Positions 36,342 through 46,209 are shown, counted from the stretch's first letter. The stretch is DNA of 64,000 nucleotides from Tianweitania populi (GCF_014652875.1 NZ_BMZQ01000002.1:1-64000), one strand, 5' to 3'. Notes: generated by a model not told the origin, from the sequence alone. Numbers and translations are program-made.

Positions 36342-36893
36342 ATGAAGCGCTTGCTCGACCTTTCTTTGGCCCTGATCGGCATTGTTCCCGCCTTGGCGGT
36401 GATCGGCATTCTGGTCATCTTCGTGCGCCGCGGCTCTCCGGGTCCCGGCCTTTTGCGGCAGGCGCGGGTGGGACGCGATGAGCAGGTCTTCACCTGTTTC
36501 AAGTTGCGCACGATGTTTGTGGATACGCCTGATCGCCCTAGCCACGAAGTCGGCCGCGTCGCCATCACTCCGATCGGCGGGTTGTTGCGGCGCACCAAGC
36601 TCGACGAACTGCCGCAGCTCATCAACATCCTGCGCGGCGAGATGAGCTTCGTGGGCCCACGCCCTTGCTTGCCGAGCCAGGTCGCCTTGGTCGAAGCCCG
36701 GCGCCGACACGGTGTTTCCCACCTGCGGCCAGGCATTACGGGCGTGTCGCAGGTAGCGGGCGTCGATATGTCCGATCCCGAACCCCTCGCCACGCTGGAC
36801 GCAACCTATCTCGGTCAGATGACGGTTGCGCGCGATTTGCAACTGATCATCCAGACCGTGCTCGGTTCAGGTCGGGGTGACCGGGTCGTTTAA
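36342..36893 (+). CDS. Undecaprenyl-phosphate sugar phosphotransferase (monotopic, PglC type)
   Basis: 183 residues. One N-terminal reentrant helix (LLDLSLALIGIVPALAVIGI), then GPGLLRQARVGRDEQVFTCF, KLRTMFVD, the catalytic Asp-Glu in RRTKLDELPQLINI and SFVGPRPCLP. This is the small catalytic-core form of the family that transfers a sugar phosphate from UDP-sugar to undecaprenyl phosphate on the cytosolic face, starting an O-antigen, capsule or glycoprotein glycan. Its neighbours make a suitable UDP-deoxyamino sugar. No flippase or polymerase is in the window. Confidence 0.92.
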   Translation: MKRLLDLSLALIGIVPALAVIGILVIFVRRGSPGPGLLRQARVGRDEQVFTCFKLRTMFVDTPDRPSHEVGRVAITPIGGLLRRTKLDELPQLINILRGEMSFVGPRPCLPSQVALVEARRRHGVSHLRPGITGVSQVAGVDMSDPEPLATLDATYLGQMTVARDLQLIIQTVLGSGRGDRVV

Positions 36894-36914
36894 AATCGCT
36901 CTAGCGACGCGCGC

Positions 36915-37391
36915 TCAAGCAGCGTCATAGTGCGAAAAGATCTCGGTCTTCCCGTTCTTGCCGAACAGCACGACATCATAGGCTTCGCGTTCGGCCTCCG
37001 ACCCCATGCCCGGCGCGCCCGTGGGCATGCCCGGCGCAGACAGGCCGATGGCGTCGCGGCGTTCGTCTAACAAGCGCACGATATCGGCAGCCGGCACATG
37101 TCCTTCGATCAGGTAGCCGTCGATGTGGGCCGTGTGGCAGGAGAACAGCGCTTCGGGAATGCCATTCTCGCGCTTGTAGCGATCAAGCTCGATCGCATCG
37201 ATCGTTTCCACGGTGACCTTGAAGCCGGCTTTTTGCATAACATTCACCCAGGCCGAGCAGCAGCCACAGTTCGGATCCTTGAGGACATGGATTTCGCGGC
37301 TTTGCGCGTTTGCGGCCGGCATGGCCAGCGTCAGCCCAAGGGCAGAAGCGGCGAGCAGAAGTTTGCGGCGGGAATAAAGGTGAGTGGACAT
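36915..37391 (-). CDS. DUF411 metal-associated exported protein
   Basis: 158 residues. The N-terminus MSTHLYSRRKLLLAASALGL has a twin-arginine-type leader ending at ANAQ. Then VLKDPNCGCCSAWVNVMQKA, with CxCC as likely metal ligands, and LFSCHTAHIDGYLIEGHVPA, with Cys/His, both conserved in the DUF411 family, which is often linked to copper. Probable role: periplasmic copper or thiol binding. Its stop faces the sugar transferase stop with 21 bases between; no copper genes are adjacent. Confidence 0.85.
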   Translation of the reverse strand: MSTHLYSRRKLLLAASALGLTLAMPAANAQSREIHVLKDPNCGCCSAWVNVMQKAGFKVTVETIDAIELDRYKRENGIPEALFSCHTAHIDGYLIEGHVPAADIVRLLDERRDAIGLSAPGMPTGAPGMGSEAEREAYDVVLFGKNGKTEIFSHYDAA

Positions 37392-37683
37392 GACGATCCT
37401 TCATCTGACGGACAAACGGATCGAGCCGTCGCGCCGCCTTTTCGTGCCTTGGCTGCCGGTGGTGCCGAACCTGGCTCGTTCGCCATCCCCCGCCGAAGGC
37501 AAGTGCTTGCAGCATCGTTAAAGACCGCCATCGGGCAATGGTCTTTGAGGTAGATCAACGGGCATCAAAAATGCAGCGCTTCGCTCAGGCTCGTAAGGGC
37601 ACCGAAGCCGTTTCGAGATCAGCTTGATTGACGCCGCTGCGCACATCGGCTCTGTAGCGCTCAGGTGAATGCGAGAGGACGCC

Positions 37684-38025
37684 ATGAACATCAAAGAGAT
37701 CGCACCGGACTATTCGGTTTCCGCGCAGATCCAGGCCGGCGATGTCGCCGAACTGAAGGCTGCCGGCTTCAAGAGCGTGATCTGCAACCGTCCCGACAAT
37801 GAAGATCCCGGCCAGCCCAGCGTTGCCGAGATCCAGGCGGCCGTTGAAGCCGCTGGCCTGGAATTCCGCCATGTGCCGGTGATCAGCGGCCAGATGACCG
37901 CGCAGAATGTCGAGGAACAGGCGCAGGCGCTCGAAGCGTTGCCGAAGCCGGTCTTTGCTTATTGCCGGTCCGGCACGCGTTCCACCAACCTTTATGGCTA
38001 TATCCAGGAAATGAACCGAGGCTAA
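37684..38025 (+). CDS. TIGR01244-type phosphatase-like sulfur transferase (Blh-related)
   Basis: 113 residues: ISAQIQAGDVAELKAAGF-like start seen as SAQIQAGDVAELKAAGFKSV, then NRPDNEDPGQPS and the active loop VFAYCRSGTRSTNLY, a CxxGxR phosphatase loop. This family (DUF442) is fused to beta-lactamase-like sulfur dioxygenases in some bacteria; here it stands alone. Likely a small thiol-dependent phosphatase or persulfide-related enzyme. GAGGACG precedes the ATG at 37684. Confidence 0.88.
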   Translation: MNIKEIAPDYSVSAQIQAGDVAELKAAGFKSVICNRPDNEDPGQPSVAEIQAAVEAAGLEFRHVPVISGQMTAQNVEEQAQALEALPKPVFAYCRSGTRSTNLYGYIQEMNRG

Positions 38026-38174
38026 GCCGCTAGCAGCTTAGTCGTGGTGCCCACCACCTAGTCTTGGCTGCAACGCCTCGGTAACCACGATCGACTTAGC
38101 GCGGGGAACATTTTCCGACTCATTAACTTCATCCGGTGACTGTCCGTGGGGGGCGGGACAACCGGGGAAAAAGA

Positions 38175-40244
38175 ATGACGGATAAGGGGTCCGGTCCAAG
38201 TGCGGACAGGCTGAGTACCGTCATCAAGTGCGCCTACTGGTTTGCCTTGATGGTCATGTCCGCCATGACCATTGCTTCCTTCGTGCTGCTGCAGCAGATG
38301 ATGACGGAACAGCAGCGCGACGCAGGCATCCTGCAACTGTCCGGCGAGCAGAAGGCGCTGTCGCAGCGCGTCGTATTTCTCGTGCTTGCCGCCAGCAAGG
38401 GCAATGGCGACAACGAAAACCTCGTTTACTCCCTCCGGTCCGCAACGGCGCTGTTCGAAAAGAACTATGATCGCCTGCTGTCGCTCACGGGTGCGGATTT
38501 CAACTCACCAAACGTGCAAGACCCTGCTTCGGTGGACGCCGTCTTCTACGGCAAGCCCTATCATCTCGACCACTTCTCAACGAGCCTGGCTGCCAATGGC
38601 TGGAGGCTCGCGACCGCAATCGAAGAGGGACTGGAGCAAGAAGGACAAAGTGCGACCTACCTTGCCGGCCGCGAGCGCGCCAATGTCGATCGCACCGTCG
38701 CCGACGCGACGCTCAACGCCTATGAGGCGCTGAGCACCCGGCTGATGGAGCAGGCCGAACAGCGGCGAGCGCAGCTGATGAGCATGCATCGCAAGCTGTT
38801 CATGCTGTCCATGGCGACGATCGCGATGATCGGTCTGCTGGTTTTCCGGCCGATGACGCAGATGATCGTGCGGCGCACCGGCCAGTTGGTGGAAGCGCGC
38901 AACGAAATGGCCTTTGCCGCCGAGCACGATTCGCTCACCAGCCTTTACAATCGCGCCTATCTCATCGCCAATTTCGAGCGTTTTCTGAGCGATATGCGCG
39001 CCCGTGGAGAGCGGCTCGCGGTGATCCAGATCGATCTCGACCGTTTCAAGCAGATCAACGACACGCTCGGTCATGCAGCGGGCGACATGGTGCTCAGCCG
39101 CACGGCGCAGCGCATGCGCCAGGCCTGCCGTGCCAAGGACATCTGCGTTCGCCTTGGCGGCGATGAATTCATCGTCCTCATTCCAGCACCCAACAGCTTC
39201 ACCAGCGTCCAGTCCGCCACAACGCATCTGCTCGACACCATCAACCAGCCCCTCACTTTCAACGGGGCGACCATTCTTCCCGGTGCGAGCGCCGGCGTCG
39301 CGATTTTCCCTGACGATGCCAGCCGATCCGAGGATCTGATCGTGCATGCCGACCTCGCGCTGTATTCCGCCAAGCGGCTGGGCGGCGGAGCGTCCGCCTT
39401 CTTTTCCGGCGATCTGCGCGCCGAGCTCGATCATCACAAGGCATTTGCGCGCGACATCCGCATCGCGGTGGCTGATGACGCCTTCAACGTCTTCTTCCAG
39501 CCGCAGGTCGATCTGATCGGAGGGTCCGTGATCGGCGTTGAAGCGCTTATACGCTGGCGCCACCCCGTCCGCGGTACGATCTCGCCATCGATCTTCCTGC
39601 CTGTTGCGGAAAAAAGCGGCGCGATGGCAGATATCGGTCGCCTCGTCATTCGCAAGGCGATTGCGCAGGCAGGCATATGGCATCGCGCCGGCATCGTGTT
39701 CGGGCGGCTTGCCGTGAATGTGTCGAGCGCTGAATTGCGCGAGCCCGACTTCGAGAGCTTCCTGTTCAAGGCACTCGACCAGGCCGGCCTGCCGATCTCG
39801 TGCCTCTCGCTCGAGATCGTGGAATCCGTCATTCTCGACGACGAAAAGACGGGCATCGCCCACAAGCTGCGCCGGCTGCGGCTTGCCGGCATCCATCTCG
39901 AACTCGACGATTTCGGCACCGGCTATGCGTCGCTCAGCCATATCGATCCGGACCAGATCGACCGGGTGAAGATCGATCGCCGTTTCGTCAGCGGCATTGA
40001 CCACCATGATGCCAATGCCAAGATCGTGCGCGCGGTGATCGAACTGGCGCGGGCGCTGGAGATCGGCGTGGTCGCCGAGGGTGCGGAAACGCAGGCGCAA
40101 CTCGAAGCCCTGAAGCGTTTGGGATGCCCTGCCGTTCAGGGCTACGGCATCGCCTTCCCCATGCCCGGCCACGAAACCGCTGTGTGGCTGACGCAGCAGG
40201 CGCGCATGGTTGCCGGCCTGCCGCCATCAAGCCAGGTTGCCTGA
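38175..40244 (+). CDS. GGDEF-EAL protein with PilJ-like periplasmic sensor
   Basis: 689 residues. Helix one (about 20-42) and helix two (about 207-224) enclose a periplasmic domain containing LQLSGEQKALSQRVVF, the hallmark of the type IV pili methyl-accepting PilJ-type sensor. GGDEF domain: RLGGDEFIVL at 326-335 with a complete RAKD inhibitory site five residues upstream. EAL domain: VEALIRWRHP at 455-464, EIVESVILDD, LDDFGTGYASL and KIDRRF. Both halves look able to act; product inhibition of the cyclase is expected. GGGGAAA precedes the ATG at 38175; an earlier in-frame ATG at 38136 is less good. Confidence 0.92.
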   Translation: MTDKGSGPSADRLSTVIKCAYWFALMVMSAMTIASFVLLQQMMTEQQRDAGILQLSGEQKALSQRVVFLVLAASKGNGDNENLVYSLRSATALFEKNYDRLLSLTGADFNSPNVQDPASVDAVFYGKPYHLDHFSTSLAANGWRLATAIEEGLEQEGQSATYLAGRERANVDRTVADATLNAYEALSTRLMEQAEQRRAQLMSMHRKLFMLSMATIAMIGLLVFRPMTQMIVRRTGQLVEARNEMAFAAEHDSLTSLYNRAYLIANFERFLSDMRARGERLAVIQIDLDRFKQINDTLGHAAGDMVLSRTAQRMRQACRAKDICVRLGGDEFIVLIPAPNSFTSVQSATTHLLDTINQPLTFNGATILPGASAGVAIFPDDASRSEDLIVHADLALYSAKRLGGGASAFFSGDLRAELDHHKAFARDIRIAVADDAFNVFFQPQVDLIGGSVIGVEALIRWRHPVRGTISPSIFLPVAEKSGAMADIGRLVIRKAIAQAGIWHRAGIVFGRLAVNVSSAELREPDFESFLFKALDQAGLPISCLSLEIVESVILDDEKTGIAHKLRRLRLAGIHLELDDFGTGYASLSHIDPDQIDRVKIDRRFVSGIDHHDANAKIVRAVIELARALEIGVVAEGAETQAQLEALKRLGCPAVQGYGIAFPMPGHETAVWLTQQARMVAGLPPSSQVA

Positions 40245-40299
40245 AAAGCTCGAACACTGACAGGCTGACCGGACCGTCGAATCCGGCTATAGCTACGTC

Positions 40300-42075
40300 A
40301 TGCCCATTCGCCAGCTTTCAGACAGCGTCATCAACCAGATCGCCGCCGGCGAGGTCATCGAGCGCCCCGCTTCGGTGGTCAAGGAGCTGGTGGAAAACGC
40401 GCTCGATGCCGGTGCCTCGCGTATCGAGATCGCGACGGCCGGCGGCGGGCTGACGCTTCTACGCGTCAGCGACGACGGCTGCGGCATGGGCCCGGACGAA
40501 CTGCCGCTGGCGATCGGCCGCCATTGCACCTCCAAGCTCAGCGACGACATCTTCGACATCCGCTCGCTCGGCTTCCGCGGCGAAGCTCTGCCCTCGATCG
40601 GTTCGGTGTCGCGCCTGTCGATCCGCTCGCGTACACGCGATGGCGAGGCAGCCGAAATCCGGATCGAAGGCGGCACACTGCATCCGGTGCGCCCGGCGGC
40701 GGGCAATCAGGGCACGGTGGTGGAAGTGCGCGACCTCTTTTATGCCACCCCTGCCCGGCTGAAATTCATGAAAAGCGAGCGGGCCGAAACCGCCGCCATC
40801 ACCGATTTGGTCAAGCGCATCTCCATCGCCTTTCCGCATGTCCGCTTCACCCTGTCCGGCAGCGACCGCTCCACGCTCGACCTCCCCGCCCATACAGGGC
40901 CCAATGCCCGGATCGCCCGCATCGCCGATGTGTTGGGCGCAGAGTTCGCCGACAACGCGCTGCCGCTGGAAGCCGGTCGCGAAGGCGTGCAGCTTGCCGG
41001 CTACATCTCCATTCCCGCCTTCAGCCGCGCCAACGCCCTGATGGCGCATGTTTATGTCAACGGCCGCCCGGTGCGCGACAAGATGCTCGGCGGCGCCATT
41101 CGCGGTGCCTATGCCGACGTTCTGTCGCGCGATCGCTATCCGGTGACCGCGCTGTTTCTGTCGCTCGATCCCGCACAAGTTGACGTCAACGTTCATCCCG
41201 CCAAGGCCGATGTCCGCTTCCGCGATCCCGGCCTGGTGCGCGGCCTCCTCGTCGGCGCGATCCGGCAGGCATTGGCGCTTGGCGGCGTGCGGGCGGCGAC
41301 CTCGGGCGCGGATGCGATGCTGCAAGCGTTTCGTCCGGGCACGCCGCCCCCGTCCACTCCGCAGCCAGCGCCCTTCTCCTACACCGCCTCCCCCTCCCGC
41401 CCGCTAGACTTCGGCTTCCGCGAAAGCGCGCGCAGCGATTACGTCGCGGTTGAACCGGCACCCGCGCCTGAACCGCCGGATTTCATCACCGATCAGCAGA
41501 CGCTGGGTGCGGCCCGCGCGCAGGTGCATGAGAACTACATCGTCGCTCAGACCGCCGATTCCCTCATCATCGTCGACCAGCACGCCGCCCATGAGCGCCT
41601 GGTCTACGAAGCGTTGAAAACCGCGCTGCATGACCGCCCTCTTCCCACCCAGATGCTGCTTCTGCCGGAGATCGTCGATCTGCCGGAAGACGACGCCAGC
41701 CGCCTCGAAACCCACGCTGACACGCTCGCCCGCCTCGGTCTCGTTCTGGAGCGCTTCGGCCCAGGTGCGATGGCCGTGCGTGAAACCCCGGCGATGCTCG
41801 GCGAAGTGGATGTGCCCGCGCTGATCCGCGATCTGGCCGACGAGATCGCCGACAGTGACACCACCGACGCGCTTACCCGCCGCCTTCATGCGATCGCCTC
41901 GCGCATGGCCTGCCATGGCTCTGTGCGCTCAGGCCGGCGGTTGCGGGCGGAGGAGATGAACGCGCTTTTGCGCCAGATGGAAGCGACGCCGGGGTCCGGC
42001 ACCTGCAATCATGGCCGCCCCACCTATATTGAACTGAAATTGCACGATATAGAGCGGCTGTTCGGACGCCGCTGA
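40300..42075 (+). CDS. mutL: DNA mismatch repair protein MutL
   Basis: 591 residues. GHKL ATPase motifs: [53 protein letters not shown]. The middle linker (about 340-400) is Pro-rich. The C-terminal dimer domain has [15 protein letters not shown] and [12 protein letters not shown]; it carries DQHAAHER, and near the end CNHGRPTY, but the full endonuclease metal set of QHAxDExxxxE type is altered ([12 protein letters not shown]), as usual for alphaproteobacteria. Couples MutS recognition to repair. It stands 55 bases after the GGDEF-EAL gene and just before a DUF2093 gene. Confidence 0.95.
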   Translation: MPIRQLSDSVINQIAAGEVIERPASVVKELVENALDAGASRIEIATAGGGLTLLRVSDDGCGMGPDELPLAIGRHCTSKLSDDIFDIRSLGFRGEALPSIGSVSRLSIRSRTRDGEAAEIRIEGGTLHPVRPAAGNQGTVVEVRDLFYATPARLKFMKSERAETAAITDLVKRISIAFPHVRFTLSGSDRSTLDLPAHTGPNARIARIADVLGAEFADNALPLEAGREGVQLAGYISIPAFSRANALMAHVYVNGRPVRDKMLGGAIRGAYADVLSRDRYPVTALFLSLDPAQVDVNVHPAKADVRFRDPGLVRGLLVGAIRQALALGGVRAATSGADAMLQAFRPGTPPPSTPQPAPFSYTASPSRPLDFGFRESARSDYVAVEPAPAPEPPDFITDQQTLGAARAQVHENYIVAQTADSLIIVDQHAAHERLVYEALKTALHDRPLPTQMLLLPEIVDLPEDDASRLETHADTLARLGLVLERFGPGAMAVRETPAMLGEVDVPALIRDLADEIADSDTTDALTRRLHAIASRMACHGSVRSGRRLRAEEMNALLRQMEATPGSGTCNHGRPTYIELKLHDIERLFGRR

Positions 42076-42081
42076 GACCAT

Positions 42082-42318
42082 ATGATGATGAACCGTTTTG
42101 AAGGGCCCGGTGCCCGTGAAGCCAAGCTGCGCTACCTGGATGGCGACTTCCAGGTGACAAGCCCCGGCGCCTTTGTTCGCTGCGCCGTGACGCACGAGAC
42201 GATCCCGCTCGACGAGCTGCGCTATTGGAGCGTCGAACGCCAGGAGCCTTACGCCAGCTGCGAGGTCTCCCTTCAGCGCGAAATCGACAACAATCCGGAT
42301 CTGCGCAAGCGGGGTTGA
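42082..42318 (+). CDS. DUF2093 protein
   Basis: 78 residues (76 if the third ATG is used). MMMNRFEGPGAREAKLRYLD, then FQVTSPGAFVRCAVTHETIP and LRYWSVERQEPYASCEVSL. This matches the alphaproteobacterial DUF2093 family, a short beta-rich protein with conserved Cys, function unknown. It starts six bases after mutL and is probably cotranscribed. Confidence 0.88.
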   Translation: MMMNRFEGPGAREAKLRYLDGDFQVTSPGAFVRCAVTHETIPLDELRYWSVERQEPYASCEVSLQREIDNNPDLRKRG

Positions 42319-42432
42319 ATCAGCAAAGTCCCGGGGGATTGAAGCTCCCGCCCGTTAGGAGCATGGCTCGGCCATGCCGGCTTGCGCCCATCTCGGCGAG
42401 TCGGCGGTTTCATCAGCCTACGGACTTTGACT

Positions 42433-42735
42433 ATGCAGACCTTCAAGCAATTCCTTATCCCGATCATCGTCGGCCTCGTGGTCGGCTTCGGCGCCATGAC
42501 AGCCGACAAGATGCGCGGGCGCGAATGGGTAGTTTCGCCCGAACAGATCGCCCAGGCCAAGGCGGAGGGCAAAATGGGCTATGAAAGCGCGCCCGGCACG
42601 GTGACCGTACTGCCGATCCGCAGCGAAAGGGCCGATAGCCTCCCCTTCATCTGGACCTTCTATGGCATCGCCGCCGCTGCCGCGTCTTTCGTCGTGATCC
42701 GCCGCAAGGAAAAGGCAAAGGCCAAGCAGGCCTAG
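42433..42735 (+). CDS. Hypothetical membrane protein
   Basis: 100 residues, not recognised. Helix one FLIPIIVGLVVGFGAMTAD near the start, helix two FIWTFYGIAAAAASFVVIRR near the end, with a short extracytoplasmic part VVSPEQIAQAKAEGKMGYES between. C-terminal tail is Lys-rich. The chosen ATG removes an upstream extension that lacks similarity. It converges on lpxK, with 12 bases between the stops. Confidence 0.7.
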   Translation: MQTFKQFLIPIIVGLVVGFGAMTADKMRGREWVVSPEQIAQAKAEGKMGYESAPGTVTVLPIRSERADSLPFIWTFYGIAAAAASFVVIRRKEKAKAKQA

Positions 42736-42747
42736 GACCCACCTCAG

Positions 42748-43779
42748 TCAGCCAGAAACTGCTCGCCGCTGCTTGTATGCGGCGAGCGTTGCGTCGATGA
42801 TCCGCTGGGTCGCCGTGGGATTGTCGAAAGCGGTCTCGACCTCCAGCACGTCCACCCCCTCCAGGAAGCGGTTGGCCGCCGGCGACCAGCCCTGCAACCG
42901 CGCCGCGTCCTTGGCCGTGGTGATCAGCCTAGCATCCAGATCCGCCGCCGAGCGCTCGAGATCTGCGAGTTCGTCTTCCGCATAAGCATGATGATCGGGG
43001 AAGCTCCGCGTTCCCCTCAGCTCGCCGCCCGCATCGCGCACCGTGTCGAAGAACTTGGCATTGTTGCCGATCCCCGCGAAAGCCAGAAAGCGGCGTCCAA
43101 CGAAATCCTGACCCGGCACGAGCCGCGTTTGCGCCTCGAATACCGCCCGCCCGGCACGAGCCGCCTTGCGGATCACGAGATCGCCCGCAGTACCCCGCCC
43201 CATCTTCAACACCGCATCGGTGAAGCGCAGTTGTTCCACCAGACCGGCGCGCAGCGGCCCCCCGGGGATGACATGGCCGTTGCCGATGCCGCGCGCCGCA
43301 TCCACCACCAGAAGCGCGAAATCGATATGGATACGCGCGCTTTGAAACCCGTCATCCATGATCAGCGCGTCACAGCCCTGCTCGATCAGCAGCCGGGCGC
43401 CCGCTTGCCGATCGGCTGAAACAGCCACTGGCGCTGCCGCTGCCAGAAGCAACGGCTCGTCGCCGACATGGCGGGCAATATCGTGATGCAGGTCAACCAG
43501 ATGCGGCTTGCCGAAGCTGCCGCCATGGCCGCGCGACAGGATCCCGGGCGTGAAGCCGCGCGCTCGAAAGGCTTTCGCCATGGCAATCGCCACCGGCGTC
43601 TTGCCCGTTCCGCCGACCGTAAAATTGCCGATGCACAGCACCGGCGCCGCGACCTTCACGCGCGCCGCCCGGCGCATCTGCCGCCCTGCCACCGCGCCAT
43701 AGAGGGCCGAAGCCGGCCAAAGGCCCCAGGCGCGCCAGTCCGGTTGTTCCCACCAGAAGGGCGGTGCCTCGCTTGCCAT
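42748..43779 (-). CDS. lpxK: Tetraacyldisaccharide 4'-kinase
   Basis: Adds the 4'-phosphate to the tetraacyldisaccharide precursor of lipid A at the inner face of the inner membrane. 343 residues; one N-terminal hydrophobic stretch, then CIGNFTVGGTGKTPVAIAMA (Walker A) and later LIMDDGFQSARIHIDFALLV (the DDGFQ motif). HAYAEDELADLE lies near the end. Start overlaps the waaA stop by one base (TGATG). It is the last gene of the pmbA-cysQ-DUF4170-DUF374-waaA-lpxK series. Confidence 0.95.
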   Translation of the reverse strand: MASEAPPFWWEQPDWRAWGLWPASALYGAVAGRQMRRAARVKVAAPVLCIGNFTVGGTGKTPVAIAMAKAFRARGFTPGILSRGHGGSFGKPHLVDLHHDIARHVGDEPLLLAAAAPVAVSADRQAGARLLIEQGCDALIMDDGFQSARIHIDFALLVVDAARGIGNGHVIPGGPLRAGLVEQLRFTDAVLKMGRGTAGDLVIRKAARAGRAVFEAQTRLVPGQDFVGRRFLAFAGIGNNAKFFDTVRDAGGELRGTRSFPDHHAYAEDELADLERSAADLDARLITTAKDAARLQGWSPAANRFLEGVDVLEVETAFDNPTATQRIIDATLAAYKQRRAVSG

Positions 43780-45092
43780 CAGCCAAAGCCGCCTTCAAGC
43801 CGCGCTTTCACCACCAGCGGATGGATGAAGGGGTCGAGCGCGCGCAAGGTGCGATCGAGCGCGCCGCGCATGTCCTCCACGGTCGCAAAAGCTGCCGCAC
43901 CCATCTTGTGCCGCACGGCATCGTTGTTGAGCAGGAAACTGACGGCACCCGCCAGCATCTCGCGATCCTTGACCAGCCGCGCACCGCCACCCTCGATCAG
44001 CTGCGAATAGGTGTCGCGAAAATTCTGCACGTTCTCGCCGGACAAAACGGCCGTTTCCAGCATGGCCGGCTCGATCGGGTTCTGCCCGCCCTGCCCGGCC
44101 ATTGAGCGCCCCATGAAGGCGATCTCGGTCAGGCGCAGATAAAGCCCCATATCGCCGATCGTGTCGCCCAGCAGCACATCGACATCCGGCCGCACCGGCT
44201 CGTTCAGGCTTTGGCGCGCAACCGAAAGGCCGCGCTTGGCGAGGTCAGCCGCCACCGCGTCGCCGCGCTCGGGATGGCGCGGCACGATAATGGTCAGGAT
44301 CCCCTCATGCCGGCTTTTCAGCTGCGCATGGACCTCGCCGGCGATCTCTTCCTCGCCCGGATGGGTCGAGACGGCCGCCCAGGTTTCGCGATCGTTGATC
44401 TGGCTGGCAAGCCGCTTGTGCATGCGCGGGTCGAATGGCGGCGGATCGGTGTCGAGCTTGAGATTGCCGGAGACGGTCACGGGACGCGCGCCCAGCGCAC
44501 GGAAGCGCTCGCCGTCGAGTTCGGACTGCGCCACGACGAAAGCGAGGTTCTCGAACAGCGCTTCGGCCAGATGTGGCCGCTTCTGCCAAGACTTGAACGA
44601 GCGATCCGACAAACGCCCGTTCACCAGCACCTGCGGCACGCGCCGCTTGCCGAGCGCCAGGATCGTGGTCGGCCAGATCTCGGATTCCGCGATGATGGCG
44701 AGGTCTGGCTGCCAGTGATCGAGGAAGCGCTCCACCGCCGGCTTCAAATCCAGCGGCACATATTGGTGGATCACCTGATGGCCGAGCCGTTCCTCGACGA
44801 TCTTTGCCGAGGTCACCGTGCCCGTCGTCAGCACCACCCGGATGCCGACATCGAGTATGCGCTCGATCAGCGGAATCACCGCGCCAGTCTCACCCACACT
44901 AGCGGCATGGATCCAGATCACAGGGCCGTTGGGACGCTCCTGCCCAGCCACGCCATAGCGCTCGCGCCTTCGTTGCCGGTCTTCCTTGCCGCGGCTGGCG
45001 CGGTAGGCAACATAAGGACCAACGAAGGGAAAAGCTGCCGAACCGGCAATGCCATAAAGCGACAGCAGCCGGCGTGCCCAGCGCTCGCTCAT
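43779..45092 (-). CDS. waaA: 3-deoxy-D-manno-octulosonic acid transferase
   Basis: Transfers Kdo from CMP-Kdo to lipid IVA. 437 residues: a membrane anchor near the N-terminus, the glycosyltransferase N-terminal block IWIHAASVGETGAVIPLIER, then LVNGRLSDRSFKSWQ, VVAQSELDGERFRALG, and late GRSMAGQGGQNPIEPAM with GGQNP, the Kdo transferase mark. The ATG overlaps the stop of the DUF374 acyltransferase by four bases (ATGA); the product and LpxK work in consecutive steps of lipid A-core assembly. Confidence 0.95.
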   Translation of the reverse strand: MSERWARRLLSLYGIAGSAAFPFVGPYVAYRASRGKEDRQRRRERYGVAGQERPNGPVIWIHAASVGETGAVIPLIERILDVGIRVVLTTGTVTSAKIVEERLGHQVIHQYVPLDLKPAVERFLDHWQPDLAIIAESEIWPTTILALGKRRVPQVLVNGRLSDRSFKSWQKRPHLAEALFENLAFVVAQSELDGERFRALGARPVTVSGNLKLDTDPPPFDPRMHKRLASQINDRETWAAVSTHPGEEEIAGEVHAQLKSRHEGILTIIVPRHPERGDAVAADLAKRGLSVARQSLNEPVRPDVDVLLGDTIGDMGLYLRLTEIAFMGRSMAGQGGQNPIEPAMLETAVLSGENVQNFRDTYSQLIEGGGARLVKDREMLAGAVSFLLNNDAVRHKMGAAAFATVEDMRGALDRTLRALDPFIHPLVVKARLEGGFG

Positions 45093-45895
45093 TGAGCGGC
45101 TCCGGTCTGGTTGGGCTTGGCATCCACCAGGTCATGCGCGCGCACCGTCACCTCGTTCAGGCCGCTGGTCACGGCCAAACGCAGCACTTCCATCTCGGCT
45201 TCGGTCGCATCATCGGCAACATGGATCGGTTCGCCAATCACCATGGCGCTGCGTCCGAAAGGCAGGCTGATCGTCATCTTGTCCCAGGAGCGTTCCACCA
45301 CCTTGCGGCGGCTGCTGGCATAGGCGGCGGGAAAGATCGGTCGGCCGGAAATGCGGGCGAGCATGACGATGCCCATTCCGGCATCGCGCGGCGTCCCATT
45401 GGGAATATCTGCAACCATGGCCACCGATCTTCCCTCATCCAGTGACTTTTTAAGGGCAAGCAGCGCACGCGCGCCGCCTTTTTCGACCGACTTCTTGGCG
45501 CTGCGGCCGCCAGACCCGCGCACGATGCCGACGCCGAAGCGCTTCATCACCAGCGCGTTCAACTCGGCATCGCTGCTGCGCGAGACCATCACGTCGATGG
45601 GATATTCCTTGGGGTAGAGCGTCGGATACATCAGGTGCTGGCCGTGCCACACCGCATAGATCGCCGGCCCGTCCTGCGCCATGGATGTCGCGAGGTCGCT
45701 CGAGCCCGGCACGAGCCGGTTGGTGCCGCCGACGAAACGCAGGCCGCCTTCAACCAGAAAGGCGAGCGCATGCTTCACCACCGCCGAGTTCGCCAGGGGC
45801 CGGCGGATCGTCCGCCACAGCTCCTTGAGCGCGCGCGGCGAGTGGCGGCGGCGCGCGGGCGCCTTCCGCTTTGCGCTCACCTCCGTTGTCGTCAC
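45089..45895 (-). CDS. DUF374 lysophospholipid acyltransferase-like protein
   Basis: 268 residues, with PAIYAVWHGQHLMYPTLYPK near residue 82, the HX4D-like motif of the LPLAT superfamily as WHGQHL, then VSRSSDAELNALVMKRFGVG and RGSGGRSAKKSVEKGGARAL. This DUF374 group is regularly next to waaA and lpxK in alphaproteobacteria; role in acyl or Kdo/lipid A chemistry is likely but not shown. The GTG start at 45893-45895 overlaps the DUF4170 stop (GTGA); the stop overlaps waaA. Confidence 0.88.
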   Translation of the reverse strand: MTTTEVSAKRKAPARRRHSPRALKELWRTIRRPLANSAVVKHALAFLVEGGLRFVGGTNRLVPGSSDLATSMAQDGPAIYAVWHGQHLMYPTLYPKEYPIDVMVSRSSDAELNALVMKRFGVGIVRGSGGRSAKKSVEKGGARALLALKKSLDEGRSVAMVADIPNGTPRDAGMGIVMLARISGRPIFPAAYASSRRKVVERSWDKMTISLPFGRSAMVIGEPIHVADDATEAEMEVLRLAVTSGLNEVTVRAHDLVDAKPNQTGAAQ

Positions 45896-46143
45896 GCTTG
45901 CGGTGCCGCAGACACTGCCGGTTCGAGAAGGCGGTGAAGATGCACGATGAAATAGCGCATATGGGCGTTGTCGACCGTTTCCTGCGCCTTGGCGCGCCAG
46001 GCGCGTTCGGCCGACTTGTAGTCGGGGAAGATGCCGACGATGTCGAGGTCGTCGAGATTGCGGAAGTCGACGCCCTTGAGGGAGCTCAGCTCGCCGCCGA
46101 AAACCAGGTGCAGCAGCTGCTTGGGTTCTGTTTGTTCGGTCAT
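45892..46143 (-). CDS. DUF4170 protein
   Basis: 83 residues, cytosolic: LLHLVFGGELSSLKGVDFRN, LDIVGIFPDYKSAERAWRAK, NAHMRYFIVHLHRLLEP. This matches DUF4170, conserved in alphaproteobacteria near cysQ and waaA, function unknown. Its stop overlaps the DUF374 start by four bases; cysQ is 66 bases upstream on the same strand. Confidence 0.88.
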   Translation of the reverse strand: MTEQTEPKQLLHLVFGGELSSLKGVDFRNLDDLDIVGIFPDYKSAERAWRAKAQETVDNAHMRYFIVHLHRLLEPAVSAAPQA

Positions 46144-46209
46144 GCGGCTCTCCAGAAAATCTAAGGTGATGCGGATGAACGCCGTTCTACATGGGCTCGG
46201 GCTGCGAAG

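Noticed and set aside
38577-40172. 531-codon open frame opposite the second GGDEF-EAL gene
   Set aside because: Shadow of a high-GC gene; the plus strand has all catalytic motifs.
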